From Seison nebaliae (lineage: Eukaryota; Rotifera; Pararotatoria; Seisonacea; Seisonidae): a DNA stretch of 46,549 nucleotides. How positions within the stretch are numbered: the stretch's first letter is position 1; each line of letters starts with the position of its first letter. The notes beneath the pieces are model-generated. The model did no database searches, had not been told where the DNA came from, and saw only the letters and a list, made by a program, of their open reading frames with translations. The stretch spans positions 1-46,549 of the forward strand of contig JALJEE010002929.1 of the NCBI GenBank assembly GCA_023231475.1, written 5' to 3'. Below are positions 22,894-34,314 of the stretch, piece after piece. The translations under genes were made by a program, and so were the position numbers.

Positions 22894-23843
22894 CCTGAAA
22901 CGAAGAAACGAACAACCAGAATCGGAGTAACAGGTCGTCGATCAGAATTTTTCAATACTTAATACCTCTCAACTTTTATCCCAATCTTTTAATTCACTTG
23001 AGATTTTTAAACGAATCTCCTTTCTCGGATTTTACTACACTAATTTTCACGAACGATATAATCACTCTGAATATCAGATTTAAATGATGATGATGATGAT
23101 AGTATAATTAAAGCAAATTCTAAATCGATCGATAAAAAGAAAATTCGGTTATGAAATTGCAGACAGAGGAAATATTTTTTTTAGTCAGATAATAAAAATT
23201 GTTCGAACAGTCAAATCTCACGGCAGATAACTACAGCGAAAATAATACAAAGATACAAAATGAAATGAACAAATATCCTTCTTATAAATTCAGAATAATT
23301 CGCCTGTACAATTTGTGACTTGTACATTCTAACATACGATAGTACACCTAGTTGTCCAACATGTGAATATGAATAAATATCTGTTTCTATCTTTCGCTTC
23401 AAATACTTAAACATGGATAATATGATTAGAAATAACACTTTCCGTAGTTAATCTACCACGAATTTTAATAACTAATTTTGTTTTAGAATTTCAAATTTTC
23501 AGCTTATTATCGACAATGTTCAAAAAATAATAAAAAGATATACGATTTTTTCTCATGTTTCACTCCTTTATTCGAAACAGTTTTCAGTCTGACTAATACT
23601 ACTTACAAATGTTAAAAGAGATTAAACCAAATTTACAAAATAAAATAACATCTGTCGAAGGAAAGAGATACTGATTGATCCTATTATAAGGAAATTACAA
23701 TAGTTGACGAAGTTATATTAATACAATTATTATTAGTATAAATTAAAAATTGTTTTGTTAAGTAAATGTTTAATATAATACTACAGTCTTCTTTTTTAAA
23801 GTATTAAATATTTGGCTGAATAATTAATTGGGAATAAGTTGAA
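22894..23843. other. Divergent intergenic region between RBM12 and SS18
   Basis: Contains the two oppositely directed promoters. A short (GAT)n tract lies near 23081-23099. A 75-residue minus frame (23211-23438) is not supported by any motif. No RNA gene is seen. Confidence 0.5.
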
Positions 23844-24632
23844 ATGTCTATCGTTTTTTCTTCTAAAATTGATGACAATGAATATGATGCTTTGATGAAA
23901 GATAAGAATGTGGTAAAAGAATTGTTGGAACAAAATAATTCGATTATTGGTAATATTCGCCAATTGCAGAATCGATGCCAATATAATGAGGTGATGTCTC
24001 AATTGAAAGTTGTACATAGGAATCTCGTATATTTGACGAATGCAGCTAATTTAAAATTTCCAGAAATGAATTCGATGCTCCAACAACCCGAACAGATTTT
24101 GAAGACAAACAATGAGACGAACTCTTTTTTGAATAATTTAAATTATAATTCAAATATTGCTTCCGTTTCTCTCCAATCACCAGCGATAGAAGAAACGAAA
24201 ACTCAACCGGATGTTACAAACAATAATCCATCAATTCCTCAACCATCACATCACCACCATCACCATCACCACCACCACCAACAACAACGTCAATTGAATG
24301 AACAGGAACATTTTCAGAAATCGACTGTTCCTGAACAACGTCAACAACAAAATATTCAACAAACTTATCAGTCTCCTTCACAAACCAATATTTATCAACA
24401 ATCCATCCAACAACAACAACAACAACAACAACAACCACAACAACAAATAATACAAAATCAGATGGTATATAATTCAATTCCTCAACCGCAACCACAATCT
24501 CAATTGAGTAATACGAACATTGATATGAATCCATCAATGTTCCTTCCACCAATTCAATTACCATCAGTTAATGTCAATCCACTTCCGATGACGACAATGA
24601 ATAATATAAATAATTTTAATTCTCAAGAATAA
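23844..24632 (+). CDS. SS18: SS18/SSXT-like BAF (SWI/SNF) subunit, intronless
   Basis: Single exon, 262 residues (human SS18 about 418). Residues 20-75 form the SNH domain: VVKELLEQNNSIIGNIRQLQ, then NRCQYNEVMSQLKVVHRNLVYLTNAA, matching the 'M-L-x-x-N..I..I...Q..G..xE...YQ..LHxNLVYLA' signature. In animals this segment binds the BRG1/BRM ATPase of the BAF chromatin-remodelling complex. The rest is Gln/Pro/Asn-rich, with a ten-His run and a nine-Gln run from CAN repeats, taking the place of the QPGY domain. The stop codon is embedded in a poly(A) signal (AATAAA at 24628-24633). Confidence 0.9.
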   Translation: MSIVFSSKIDDNEYDALMKDKNVVKELLEQNNSIIGNIRQLQNRCQYNEVMSQLKVVHRNLVYLTNAANLKFPEMNSMLQQPEQILKTNNETNSFLNNLNYNSNIASVSLQSPAIEETKTQPDVTNNNPSIPQPSHHHHHHHHHHQQQRQLNEQEHFQKSTVPEQRQQQNIQQTYQSPSQTNIYQQSIQQQQQQQQQPQQQIIQNQMVYNSIPQPQPQSQLSNTNIDMNPSMFLPPIQLPSVNVNPLPMTTMNNINNFNSQE

Positions 24633-24739
24633 AGTTAAAATTTTTGTAGTTCAATGTAGTATTTTCTTCCGATCATAAGTCGTGTCAGATAAGAGTGACA
24701 TAAGATTCATAGTCGACTCTTTGTCGTTCGGTTTCATCG

Positions 24740-24776
24740 GTGGCAAATAAAGATTTGCCACGATATCATGATATCG
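24740..24776. promoter_or_regulatory. Two abutting perfect hairpins between convergent gene ends
   Basis: GTGGCAAAT-AAAG-ATTTGCCAC (24740-24761) is followed directly by the 16-bp perfect palindrome CGATATCATGATATCG (24761-24776). They sit in the 182-bp gap between the stops of SS18 (+) and the HEAT-B gene (-), so they lie in one or both 3' UTRs. A 3'-end-processing, termination or RNA-structure role is possible but unproven. Confidence 0.5.
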
Positions 24777-24814
24777 TTTCAGTAAACTATTATTCGATAT
24801 TAGAAGATTCTCAT

Positions 24815-27427
24815 TTAAAAACATTTTAACTTTTCACTTTGAGGTAGTTCTGAAATTTTTTCTTCGATTTCTTGTTCATGAAAAATATCTCCGAAAACTC
24901 TGAGACATTTTTTAGCGATTGATGAAACTCTCACATCCTTCGAAATCTAATTATAAATTAAATTAGTTTCCACATTTAATTTCAATTGACAATTTAACAG
25001 CAAATAAGAAGATAAGTGGAAGTATTTTCGGAATGAATTTTGGAAAGTGAACTTCATATGAATCATTCATCCATTGGAAAACCTGAAGTGGAATATTATT
25101 AGTTATATTATTATAACACAAAAAACTGAAAAAATAATTTACAAGTTTGCTAAATGACTCAAATAAGACATTCAAATCTGATACTCGATATTGGGCGTCA
25201 CTCGAAATTCCAGGTAGACGATGAACTTGAACTTTGCTATTCAAACTATTAAAACTTCCCAATGGTTGTAAATCTGGAAAAATGATTAGACAAGTATAAT
25301 AATAATATTAATAATAATAATATAAATAATTTTTAAAACCGTTCTCCATTTGTTCATCAGAGGAATGTCTTTCCGCTTTATAAAACATGTCGATCGCACT
25401 ATTGAGAGTGAGTCCATGAATATCTTCATAAATTATTATTGTTGCATTCGTTCCAGCCTAATAATAATTTATTTCTTTTAAAAGGAAATTGAACTGTAAA
25501 TAATTTGTCTAATTTATCAATATTTTCTTCGGTGAGTGTGAGATGTTGAGGAAGATTTCTTAAGATGTTCAATCCTCCGTCAACTGCCATCACTTTATCA
25601 ATAACGTTCTCATCTTCGATTCCAATCGAATTCCTCCAATTCGCAAACTGTAAAACTGTAAATTCTGTCATATAATTTAAAAAAAATTATTTAACTGAAG
25701 CTCGTTCATCTTTAATGTGGAAGAATCTTCGTAGTTGTCGATAAACTTTACTGAATTCTTCTTGATCTTCGTAAGTCTGAGAAAGAATGACTATACATTT
25801 GGCCGCTCCATACCGCAGTTGAGAATCATCATTCGATGTTAAAATGAAGAGAATCGGAAAGAATTTTAAAGTGATTTCATCAGTTATGAGAAATTTCTTT
25901 AGAGTCGATCGATTGGCATGTCCTTTCTTTTCGTAGATGATATGAACTCCATTTAGAATGGCAAGTTTCGATCCATTCGTATGTGTTTCACTCTTGAGAA
26001 TGGAGAGAGTGGCCTCAACAATAATATCGATGAAATGTTTCAATTGTTTAGTAGTCATGAGGAGGATCATATGACAAAAAGCGTTACACGCTGAATCTTG
26101 AGTAGACTCATTTTTACTTAATGTCAATCGCAGAATTAAATCGATTAATAATCGAATTTTCTCATCTTCCCATAATTCGAAATTCATATAATCTTTCGTT
26201 TCTTGAATTCCAGCTAATAATTGCCATGCTTCATTACCATAAATTCGGACGTTATCTGTTATATGTGACCGATTGATGAATAGAGGACAACACATTTTCT
26301 GTGCTAATTTCACCAGCAAATCACTTCGACTCACAGCCGAATGTTTCTTTTGAATTTCTTGAAGTTCTTTTGGTAATTTAGTTTTCATTAAATTTCGATT
26401 ACCATCTAAAATTCGTACAAGTGATCGAATAGTTTTAACTGCAGCTACTCGTATCATCGTCCAATCTTCGAGGAGAGCTTTACTGATGAGATCTAATGTT
26501 TGATTGAATTTCTTCAGAAATGGATTTATGTTCATATAAAATTGATATTCTTCATCACTTAAAATGAAAGGAGCATACGGTATACTTAATCGTTGACCAC
26601 TTGCTATTTGTGTCATTTCTCCTATCGATAAGGAAGCATAGAGACTCGATCGTCTCAATCGATCTTCTTCAATCAATGACGAGTCGATTATTGAACAAAT
26701 TATACGAATTGCTTCTAATGAAATCTCTCTGACATAACGATTCGGATTAGACATACTATAAACCACAGTTCTGTAAAATAGACAATTATCTGCATCTTCT
26801 TCTGACTGATTGCCGAAATGTATCAAAATTTTCCTTTCTAATATTTCAATCATTTTCATCATTAATCTAACATAATAACATAACGATTAAAGTTCATTGA
26901 AAATAAGAGATTATTAACTTATAGGCATATTCCACATGCTTGATAATAGTACCACCACCATCATCTGTATTGTTCAAATGCTCTTGAACACTCAACAACA
27001 AAGTTTGTTCGATAATCTCATAAATGACAATTCCACTAATTCTCACTAATTCAACGAGAACAAAACGAAGAATTCCACGAAGCGACTGAGTCGGATTAGT
27101 GAGAAGTGTATTACCTGAAGATATTCGACCATAACTAATGTTTCCAGTTCTACTTATCGTATTCATCGGTTGCAATTTCAAACATGCATAACATACATCC
27201 TTATGATATTCGAGATCATCCTTTTCCTGATTAATCACCACATTAATAACATGGAGAGCACCAAACTTTTTTTGGACACTTACTGATTCTTCTTTGATTG
27301 TGACGAGAGCAGCCAATTTCACTTCATCCATATATTTCTTGTCATTATTTAAGTCTTTCGATAAGTTCAACAAGATTTGATCACGACGCTGTTTCGTACA
27401 ATTAGAAATGTCTCCAAAAATTTCCAT
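24815..27427 (-). CDS. HEAT/ARM-like repeat protein B (tandem paralogue of the next gene)
   Basis: Seven exons: 27427-26919, 26866-25696, 25647-25495, 25457-25340, 25273-25143, 25082-24999, 24946-24815; 765 residues. The chain is almost wholly alpha-helical with paired helices typical of HEAT/ARM solenoids, for example EDWTMIRVAAVKTIRSLVRI, RYGAAKCIVILSQTY and DVRVSSIAKKCLRVFG. It aligns throughout with the adjacent gene: FYRTVVYSMSNPNRYVRE against LYKSLMNACLCENRYVKD, and LFESFSKL-VFQWMNDSYEVHFPK against LFESFCLM-LAQWLSECYKKNFPK. The C-terminal part faintly resembles Maestro-like (MROH) HEAT proteins; I do not claim that identity. No catalytic motif. Intron 5 begins GTA, the only such donor found. 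Confidence 0.75.
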
Positions 27428-27585
27428 AATACTTAAAATGAACGAGTCCTATTTCAAAGTGTTCGGATTAAGTTGAAAATCGAAAATTGACAATTGAAAT
27501 TTATTTTTATTTGAAATTACTAATCAAATCTAAAATGAAAAATTGTTTCATAAGGAAAGTTGATGGGTAGAAAGTAGAAGGAGAG

Positions 27586-30363
27586 TTAAATGTCCAATGT
27601 GGATTCCTGATCATTGACTACTGGTAGAGCAACTAATAAAGTAGTTTGCAGTTCATTATTTATTGAGATTAATCTATCAAATATCTCAGAAAGAAGTTGG
27701 AAAAAACTAATAAACTTTTCAGAATGTGGCAATTTCTTTAATTCACTTTCCACATTTGATTGTCCGAATTCGATGTTAAGTCTCTTGGCTGTTCGTTTAG
27801 CTGAAAGACTTACTTTCGGATCGTCATAATTCTAAATTTTTTTTTGTATTTCATTTTATTAGAGAATACACAAAATTTGGTTAACTATCAAAATAAAGAC
27901 GATTGGTATTATTCGTTTATAATATTTGGGAAAGTTCTTTTTATAACATTCAGAAAGCCATTGTGCTAACTAAGAAATTGAGGAGAACTATTTCTAAAGT
28001 GAATTTGAAACTAAAATAACCATAAGACAAAACGATTCGAAGAGCACACTAATTTCAGTTATCTTAAAATTCCCAGAAATGGTAACTGCTTTCTGATAAT
28101 TTTGTTCTAATTTCTCATTCATTTCTCCAACATCTTAGGATTAGGAGAATGAATTTCAAATTATCATTATGATGTTTAACCGTTTCCTTTTGCAATTTCA
28201 AGTACTTCTATATTACTTCTTCCTCGATTTAATTTTTCTTGTAGTGCGAATATTTCATCGAAAATGTCGCCAAACTTTTTCTTCGGATAAAATGCATGAA
28301 GATAAATTCGTTCGATTAGAGAAATGGAATGCTAAAAAAAAATTTAGTAAGAAAATAAGAAAAGACCGAACAGCTAAAATAGTGTCGAGAGCTGTCGTAT
28401 GTTTATTTAATTTGGGTAGATAACAGGGAATTTCTCGTTGTATCCGAATTGTCCCATCGATCTCATTAATCAATTTCGCTTCTTGTTCCTTTTTTATACT
28501 TAATGAGTAAATGTTATAAATAGAAAGATTAACTGGTTTTATGGTGTAGATCATTGTCATATGATGGTTAAGTATAGTAAATGTATCAATAGTATCATAA
28601 GTACAGATGATGAGAGTGATGGTATTTGCGGCACCATCTCTCACATCAGAATTGCTGTGACTCAACATTTTCATTAAATTTTGCATTATATGTAAATTCT
28701 GTTTTTTCGAGATTGGTGCAATGTTGCTACTTTTATCAGTATTCTCTTGTTTTGTATAAACATCACCGATTGTCGTAATGAGAGCGATGATACATCCAGG
28801 TGTGTAATTATCATAACTCTTTAAAACATTTAAACAATTTTGAATGATCAAATTCAACATTTCACTATCAATATTAAATTTACATTTATTCATCACATTC
28901 TCCACACCGATCGCTACACTTTCTAGAACGGCTTCTGATGCTTTCGGTAATTCGGTAATTAAAATCTTGACTAAATGTTCGAGATCAGGAGAATCCCATT
29001 CATAAATATCTTTCAAATGATCGAGTTCGATTAATAATTCCCAAATTTCTCTCGCCGCATAACGAACCATATCAGTAATGAAGAAAGTGTTTTGATATAA
29101 AGGAAATTTTACTTTTTTAGTAATCAATTCTAGAACTTTTGGCACAGCGATTTTGTGGACACTATCCTTAAACTTCTTCTCATAATTAACAGATAAAGCG
29201 AGATTGTCAGGTCGATCAGTACGATCATCTAAAAACTGAATTAACGTTTTTAATGCTCTCAATGATGATAATCGGATATTGATCCATTCATTATTCATCG
29301 ATGATTCACTGATATCGATGAAGGTATTGAGATCTTTGAGAATTGGATGAATTGCTCGGAAGAATGTCACTTCTTTCATCGATAACCGTTTATGTGGTGC
29401 TGATATCATTGTCGATATTCTTCCCAAATGTGAACGATGTGACGTCCTTCCTGTAAATCCACTCAATACTGATTTCTTACTTGCAGCAGAAACAGTCGAA
29501 TTAGTTTTATCACTTCTCATTTCTGGAGTAGTAATCAACAACAAGTTTCTGAGACAAACCAATCCCGTATCTTTCACATATCGATTCTCACATAAACAAG
29601 CATTCATCAAACTTTTATATAAGCCACTCGGTTGCTTCTTGTTTGCCATATGGATAATAAGATCATAATCTAACATTAACATCATCTTTTCAATTAATCT
29701 GATAGTTTCTAAGAAATGGAGAATAAAGACAATCATTCCTAACTTTAAAAGAAATTCCACATCAGGATAAGCATGAGCGGACGACTATTGAAGAAATAAG
29801 AAATTTTTAATATCCCTAAAATATTAACATGAACGGAAATCTTATTTTTCGCTGATAAATTATTATCGATCGTTCGACAAACACTCGGTTCCATACTGAC
29901 AAACATGTCCATTCCACCAACTTCTACTAAATGTGTAACTAAACTACCTAAAAAAAAATGAAGAAATTTCATTTAACTGTTACTATTAGGAAAGTTAACG
30001 AATGATTCCTTTAAATCTCTTCTTTGGTGTTAGTAGTACATTAATATCTGGTCTCGTTTCAGTTTCTTTTTCGAAATCTTTTTCTAACAAAACTTTCAAT
30101 GCAACGATCATTATTTTTTCAAGACTATGATTCGCCTTTTGGAACTCTTCCAGGAGAACGTCAAAGAAACAAGCAGCACCATAAACCTCCTCAATTGTGG
30201 CATGTTTATTAGAAAACATCTCCATGGAAATTTTGTAAAATTCCTTCAGAATTGAAGAATCGTTTGTTGCGATTTTGCGAACATCGGACAATTTCTCCCG
30301 TCGTTCATTTGGTTTCATCTCATAAAGTGTAGTGATTTTCCCACGCACATCTTCATTAGACAT
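27586..30363 (-). CDS. HEAT/ARM-like repeat protein A (tandem paralogue of HEAT-B)
   Basis: Eight exons: 30363-30000, 29947-29835 (or to 29829), 29784-28534, 28488-28372, 28331-28181, 28133-28021, 27969-27886, 27831-27586; 812 residues. Solenoid-like helices throughout, e.g. INIRLSSLRALKTLIQFLDD, MVRYAAREIWELLIEL and DVRDGAANTITLIICTYD. It shares order, spacing and five 3' intron positions and phases with HEAT-B, and the penultimate coding exon is 84 nt in both, so it is a tandem duplicate. The N-terminal exons differ in structure. HEAT-B starts 159 bp downstream on the same strand. Several 3' exons are short and would be missed by a single-frame view; they were placed by matching HEAT-B. Family identity is unknown beyond HEAT/ARM-like; a scaffold role is only inference. 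Confidence 0.75.
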
Positions 30364-30491
30364 TTCGTTTTATTTACAATTTAAAAAAAAAATTTTCCAA
30401 TTGATATGGCGAAAAATAAAAGGAATTAAAGAGAGAGAGAGAGAAAGAGAAAGGACTATTTGGACGAACACGAATCAAAATAAAATTCGAT

Positions 30492-33400
30492 TTAGATTGA
30501 GCATTTAATTCGGAATTGAGAATTAAATGATGATCGAATTGCTGAATTTATTTCTTCAGAAATGTCAATTTGTTCGAGATTAAAATTAAAATCTTTTGGT
30601 TTCTCTTCAATTTTATTCTCGGAAAATCTTTCAATTTCCAACAATTCGTCCAATTCTTTATTCTCTTCAACAATTCTATCATGCAAAACATTTGATGTCA
30701 TTCTCTGTAAATAAGAGGGAAGATGCATTTTATGTGGAATTAGTGTCGATGAAATTGTTGGAATATCCTCCAACCACAATCCAAAAAGATTTCGACCATA
30801 ATGACGATTTATTAACGGAAATTGATAGAAATGAGAACAAGTTGCAAATGATTGATCTGGATCAATTATTTCTCGATTAAAAATTCCTCGACTTGATGTT
30901 TCTTCTTCTAGATTGAGATATGATTCCATATCGATTCCATATTTGCATGAAATCGAATAGAATTGATGGAGAATGATTAGAAGACTAAATGGATTCTCTT
31001 GTAAGAGAGCAATGTCGAAGAGACGATGAAGGAAAGCCATTAAGCGGTCCGATTGATTATTTGTTCGATTTCGATATTGAAATAATTGACCTATAATTCG
31101 GATAATTATCACCAACAAATTCTCTTGATTTTCTTGTTGGAGATCGTTGTAGAAAGGATGATTACAAGCAGATAATGCATATTCTTCTACAAAGTTCGAT
31201 GGAACATGATGCACATAACATAGAGATGAGAATCGATATAAATGACTTATAATTCTTTGGGGATCGAAACGAAACATATTTGTCATCGATGATTGATTCT
31301 GCCACAATAAAATTATTGTTTCGATACAATGCAAACAAGATGTCACTGATAGAACATGCTCTTCCATATTACTACTATTATGTCGATATATATCATTGGT
31401 GTAAACATTCAATTTCCTTTCGATCATATCTTTCACATTCTTCCCACCATCCACCTTCCACATTTCTTTCGTTTGTTTCTCCACCATCATCTGTTGACGA
31501 TGAAGAGCCAAACACAGAATATTCACAATATCTCCATAATATTCAACATTGATCAAATGAGAGAATCTATAAAGGATTATATATTGAATTATATATAAAA
31601 TCAAAGTTTAGGAAAATGTCAAGTAATTTTGGAAAATTAAATTTTTGTTTAATGAAAATATTAAATAATGTTATATTATCTATTTCAACTCAAAAACGAT
31701 TTAGATGAGAAGAAATAAAGAATGATATGAAAATAATTTCCGCAATTTTTGACACTGTAGAAGGACATTAGTCGATCAATCCTAATCAGTAACACTAAAT
31801 TGCGATGAAAAAAATATACATATAAATTTTAACTTTCTTAATCCTTTAAGGATGGAAGCCAATAAAATTGATTTATTATCATTCTTCAGTATATGAAAAT
31901 AAACTAAAAATATCTTCTCCAAAATTTTCGTGTGCTGAAAATGAACAAAATGAAATAATTAGAAATAATTATTTTAAAGAAAGAAAAACATTTTGAATTT
32001 TCTTCTTTTGTTTCGTTTCGATATTCTTTTCAATCAATTCTTCTTGAGTCTTCCTTAATCGTTTCATTTCCTATTGAAATTAGCTCATTGAAATTATTAA
32101 ATTATATGATGAAAATGAAACTCTTCTATTTTTGCGGGAAGCTGATTTCTCTTTATCTTTCAATTTCACATTCTCCGTTTTCCTTTCACGTTTCATCAAT
32201 CGTTCTTCTTCTGTTGGACATGCATCCACTGAACAATATGAGAAGATTTCGATTAATTCTTTCGAAACATTGTAATTTCTATTCTTACATAAATGTACCA
32301 GAATGTTAACGATAGCGAGTGATAACTCACCCGTTTCATCATCAACTAAATAACTCCTCAAATAATTTCCAACGATCGTTCTTATCTAGAATATAATAAA
32401 ATTAATTTGTATAATCAAAATTCTTTCATAAATAATTCGAATGTTTTTCATTTCAAACAAATTCTTTTTTATGAAGACAAATAAAAGAATCTATTGAATA
32501 ATGAGATGAAAAATGAGATAATGTAGTTCCTTGTTGACTCCATAGAGACATCGGATATCAGTCAAATGGGAAACACTAGGAACAATAAACAAAAGAAATA
32601 ATTGGAAATCGAACGAACTTCAGTTGACGAATGTCCCATTTTTGTGGCGAAAATGATGATGACATTATTGATATAATTGAAATGAGAGAGATGTAACAAA
32701 ATTTCTCCATAACATTTCAACGCCATTATTTGTAATTTCTACTTGATGAAAATTAAATGAAATTGAGAATTAAAAGAAGAAACTTTAGAAGTTTTCATTG
32801 ATAAATTCTTTTCAAGAATTTCCAGATATTGTTGATATGATGAAAGTAAATGTTCTTCATACTCTCGAAATTCTTTCGTCATTTTCTTCATTCGCTGATC
32901 TAATTCTTTCTCAGTATATTGTCGAATACGATAAGAAGGTAAAATGTCTTTAAATATTTCAACGAGAGAAATACAGGCATATTGTCGAATGATAACCATC
33001 GTATCCTTATTTTTATCATTCCCATAAGATAACAAATTAGTTAATCGTTCCACATTCTTTTCAGGATTGCTGATAATCGATTTACTTAAAAATGATATTT
33101 CTTCTTTTGCTTTTTCTACCAATTTTCGACGATATCGTAATCGTTCCATCGGTTCCATTTTCACTAGAATATCATTGATCGATTTCTTTTTATTCTTCTT
33201 TTGAGATGTAATAGAATTGATATGGTTTAAAGAATTATTATCATATTCTTCAAGTTCTTCCTCCAATTTTGTGCGATGTATTACATTTCCATCTTTACCG
33301 ATAATTGGCAATAGTAATTTTTTGAAGTTTCGTTTTCTTTTATCTAATATATCTTCATCATCATCATCATCATTAGAAGAATAAATGTTATCTTTCTCAT

Positions 33401-33560
33401 TCTCAACTTTCTTTTGATTTTTTGTTACTTTTCTTTTGAATTCTTCCAATTTCTTCTTTTGTCGTTCTCGCAATTTCTCCGTTTTCTCTTTTTTTATTGT
33501 TTTGTGTTTTCTCTGATTCAACTTATTCTGCTTCTTCACCACACTCAATGACTTTACCAT
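30492..33560 (-). CDS. NOC3L: NOC3 (nucleolar complex protein 3), six exons
   Basis: Exons 33560-32784, 32738-32619, 32385-32122, 32070-31990, 31934-31834, 31566-30492 give 805 residues; human NOC3L is 800. A Lys-rich basic N terminus with coiled-coil character and an Asp run leads to the NOC3p core: IRQYACISLVEIFKDILPSY, then MKKMTKEFREYEEHLLSSYQ and QYLEILEK. Then HFNYINN, and DDETGELSLAIVNILVHLCK with NRNYNVSKELI. The CBF/NOC C-terminal domain follows: KIFLVYFHILKND, FSHLINVEYYGDIVNILCLA, RIISHLYRFSSLCYV, and HYGRNLFGLWLEDIPTIS before the end. In yeast and animals NOC3 pairs with NOC2 in 60S pre-ribosome maturation in the nucleolus. Introns 2 and 5 are the longest placed in the window (233 and 267 bp). 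Confidence 0.93.
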
Positions 33561-34314
33561 TCTTCTTGTATCTTATGTATGGATGACTATACAAATTGAT
33601 TGAAGATACAAAATATAAATATTAGAATGATATAAAATGAATGAACATGTGCTGAAATGAAATGAAGTGAAATAGATTAAGCTGAGTTTTTCAATTTGGA
33701 GAATTTTGAAAAAAGACTCAATGAATTGAGAGAAGTGGAACATGGTCAATCATTCGATACTAAGCCGTTAGCAAATGGTGCCATTGTGTTTCAACACGAC
33801 AAATCCACATATCTTACTATACAATAATCTCTTATAGAACGACATTGATTACATTCTTCCTCCCCACTTCCTCAATACATATATATGCAGACATGGGAAT
33901 ATATTTATATATGACCAATTAGATGTGTAGTACATGACAGTCGATGGTGTCTACATCCCACTTGATATCGTCCCAACTAATTTATTTGTAATTCACATGA
34001 AACTCATAGTTTTGCTATGAGTTTTTTTCCAAAAAATTTTTATGAAGAATTTCTTCCCTGGACTTTCCTCCAACCTCATTTGGATTCTCCAAATTATTCA
34101 TATATCTTTCTATTATATAAAGAAAATACTATTTCTATGATTAAACAAAGAATTATTTTCCCTATTCTTTTTTTTTAAAGAAAGAAGTTTTTTTCTTAAA
34201 TAAACCGAAAAAGAAATGTTTTTTGTTTTGTTTTAATTATCATAATTTTAATTTAATTTATCGATATCATTTAAATTTCTTTTATTAGTAATTTAATTTA
34301 ATTTTTGTTATTAG
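33561..34314. other. Divergent intergenic region between NOC3 and fatty acid synthase
   Basis: Holds the promoters of both genes. Runs of T/A precede the FAS start, and a short hairpin lies at 34000-34024. No clear sterol-response element or other operator could be identified by eye. Confidence 0.5.
34000..34028 (+). other. Perfect 10-bp hairpin followed by a T run
   Basis: AAACTCATAG-TTTTG-CTATGAGTTT (34000-34024) is followed by TTTT. It would suit the 3' end of a small structured RNA or a Pol III stop, but no A/B boxes or Sm-bound snRNA body was recognised upstream. It could equally be a 5'-UTR or promoter structure of FAS. Confidence 0.3.

Noticed and set aside
23211-23438. 75-codon minus-strand frame between RBM12 and SS18
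   Set aside because: Hydrophobic ends but no recognisable domain or splice context.
24214-24564. 116-codon antisense frame across SS18 repeats
   Set aside because: Poly-Val/Gly-Asp stretches are the shadow of His/Gln codon repeats on the coding strand.
28255-28371. In-frame extension of HEAT-A exon 4 to a stop near 28255
   Set aside because: Splicing at 28371 (GTTCGG) to 28331 restores a frame that aligns with HEAT-B to the end, so the read-through tail is intronic.
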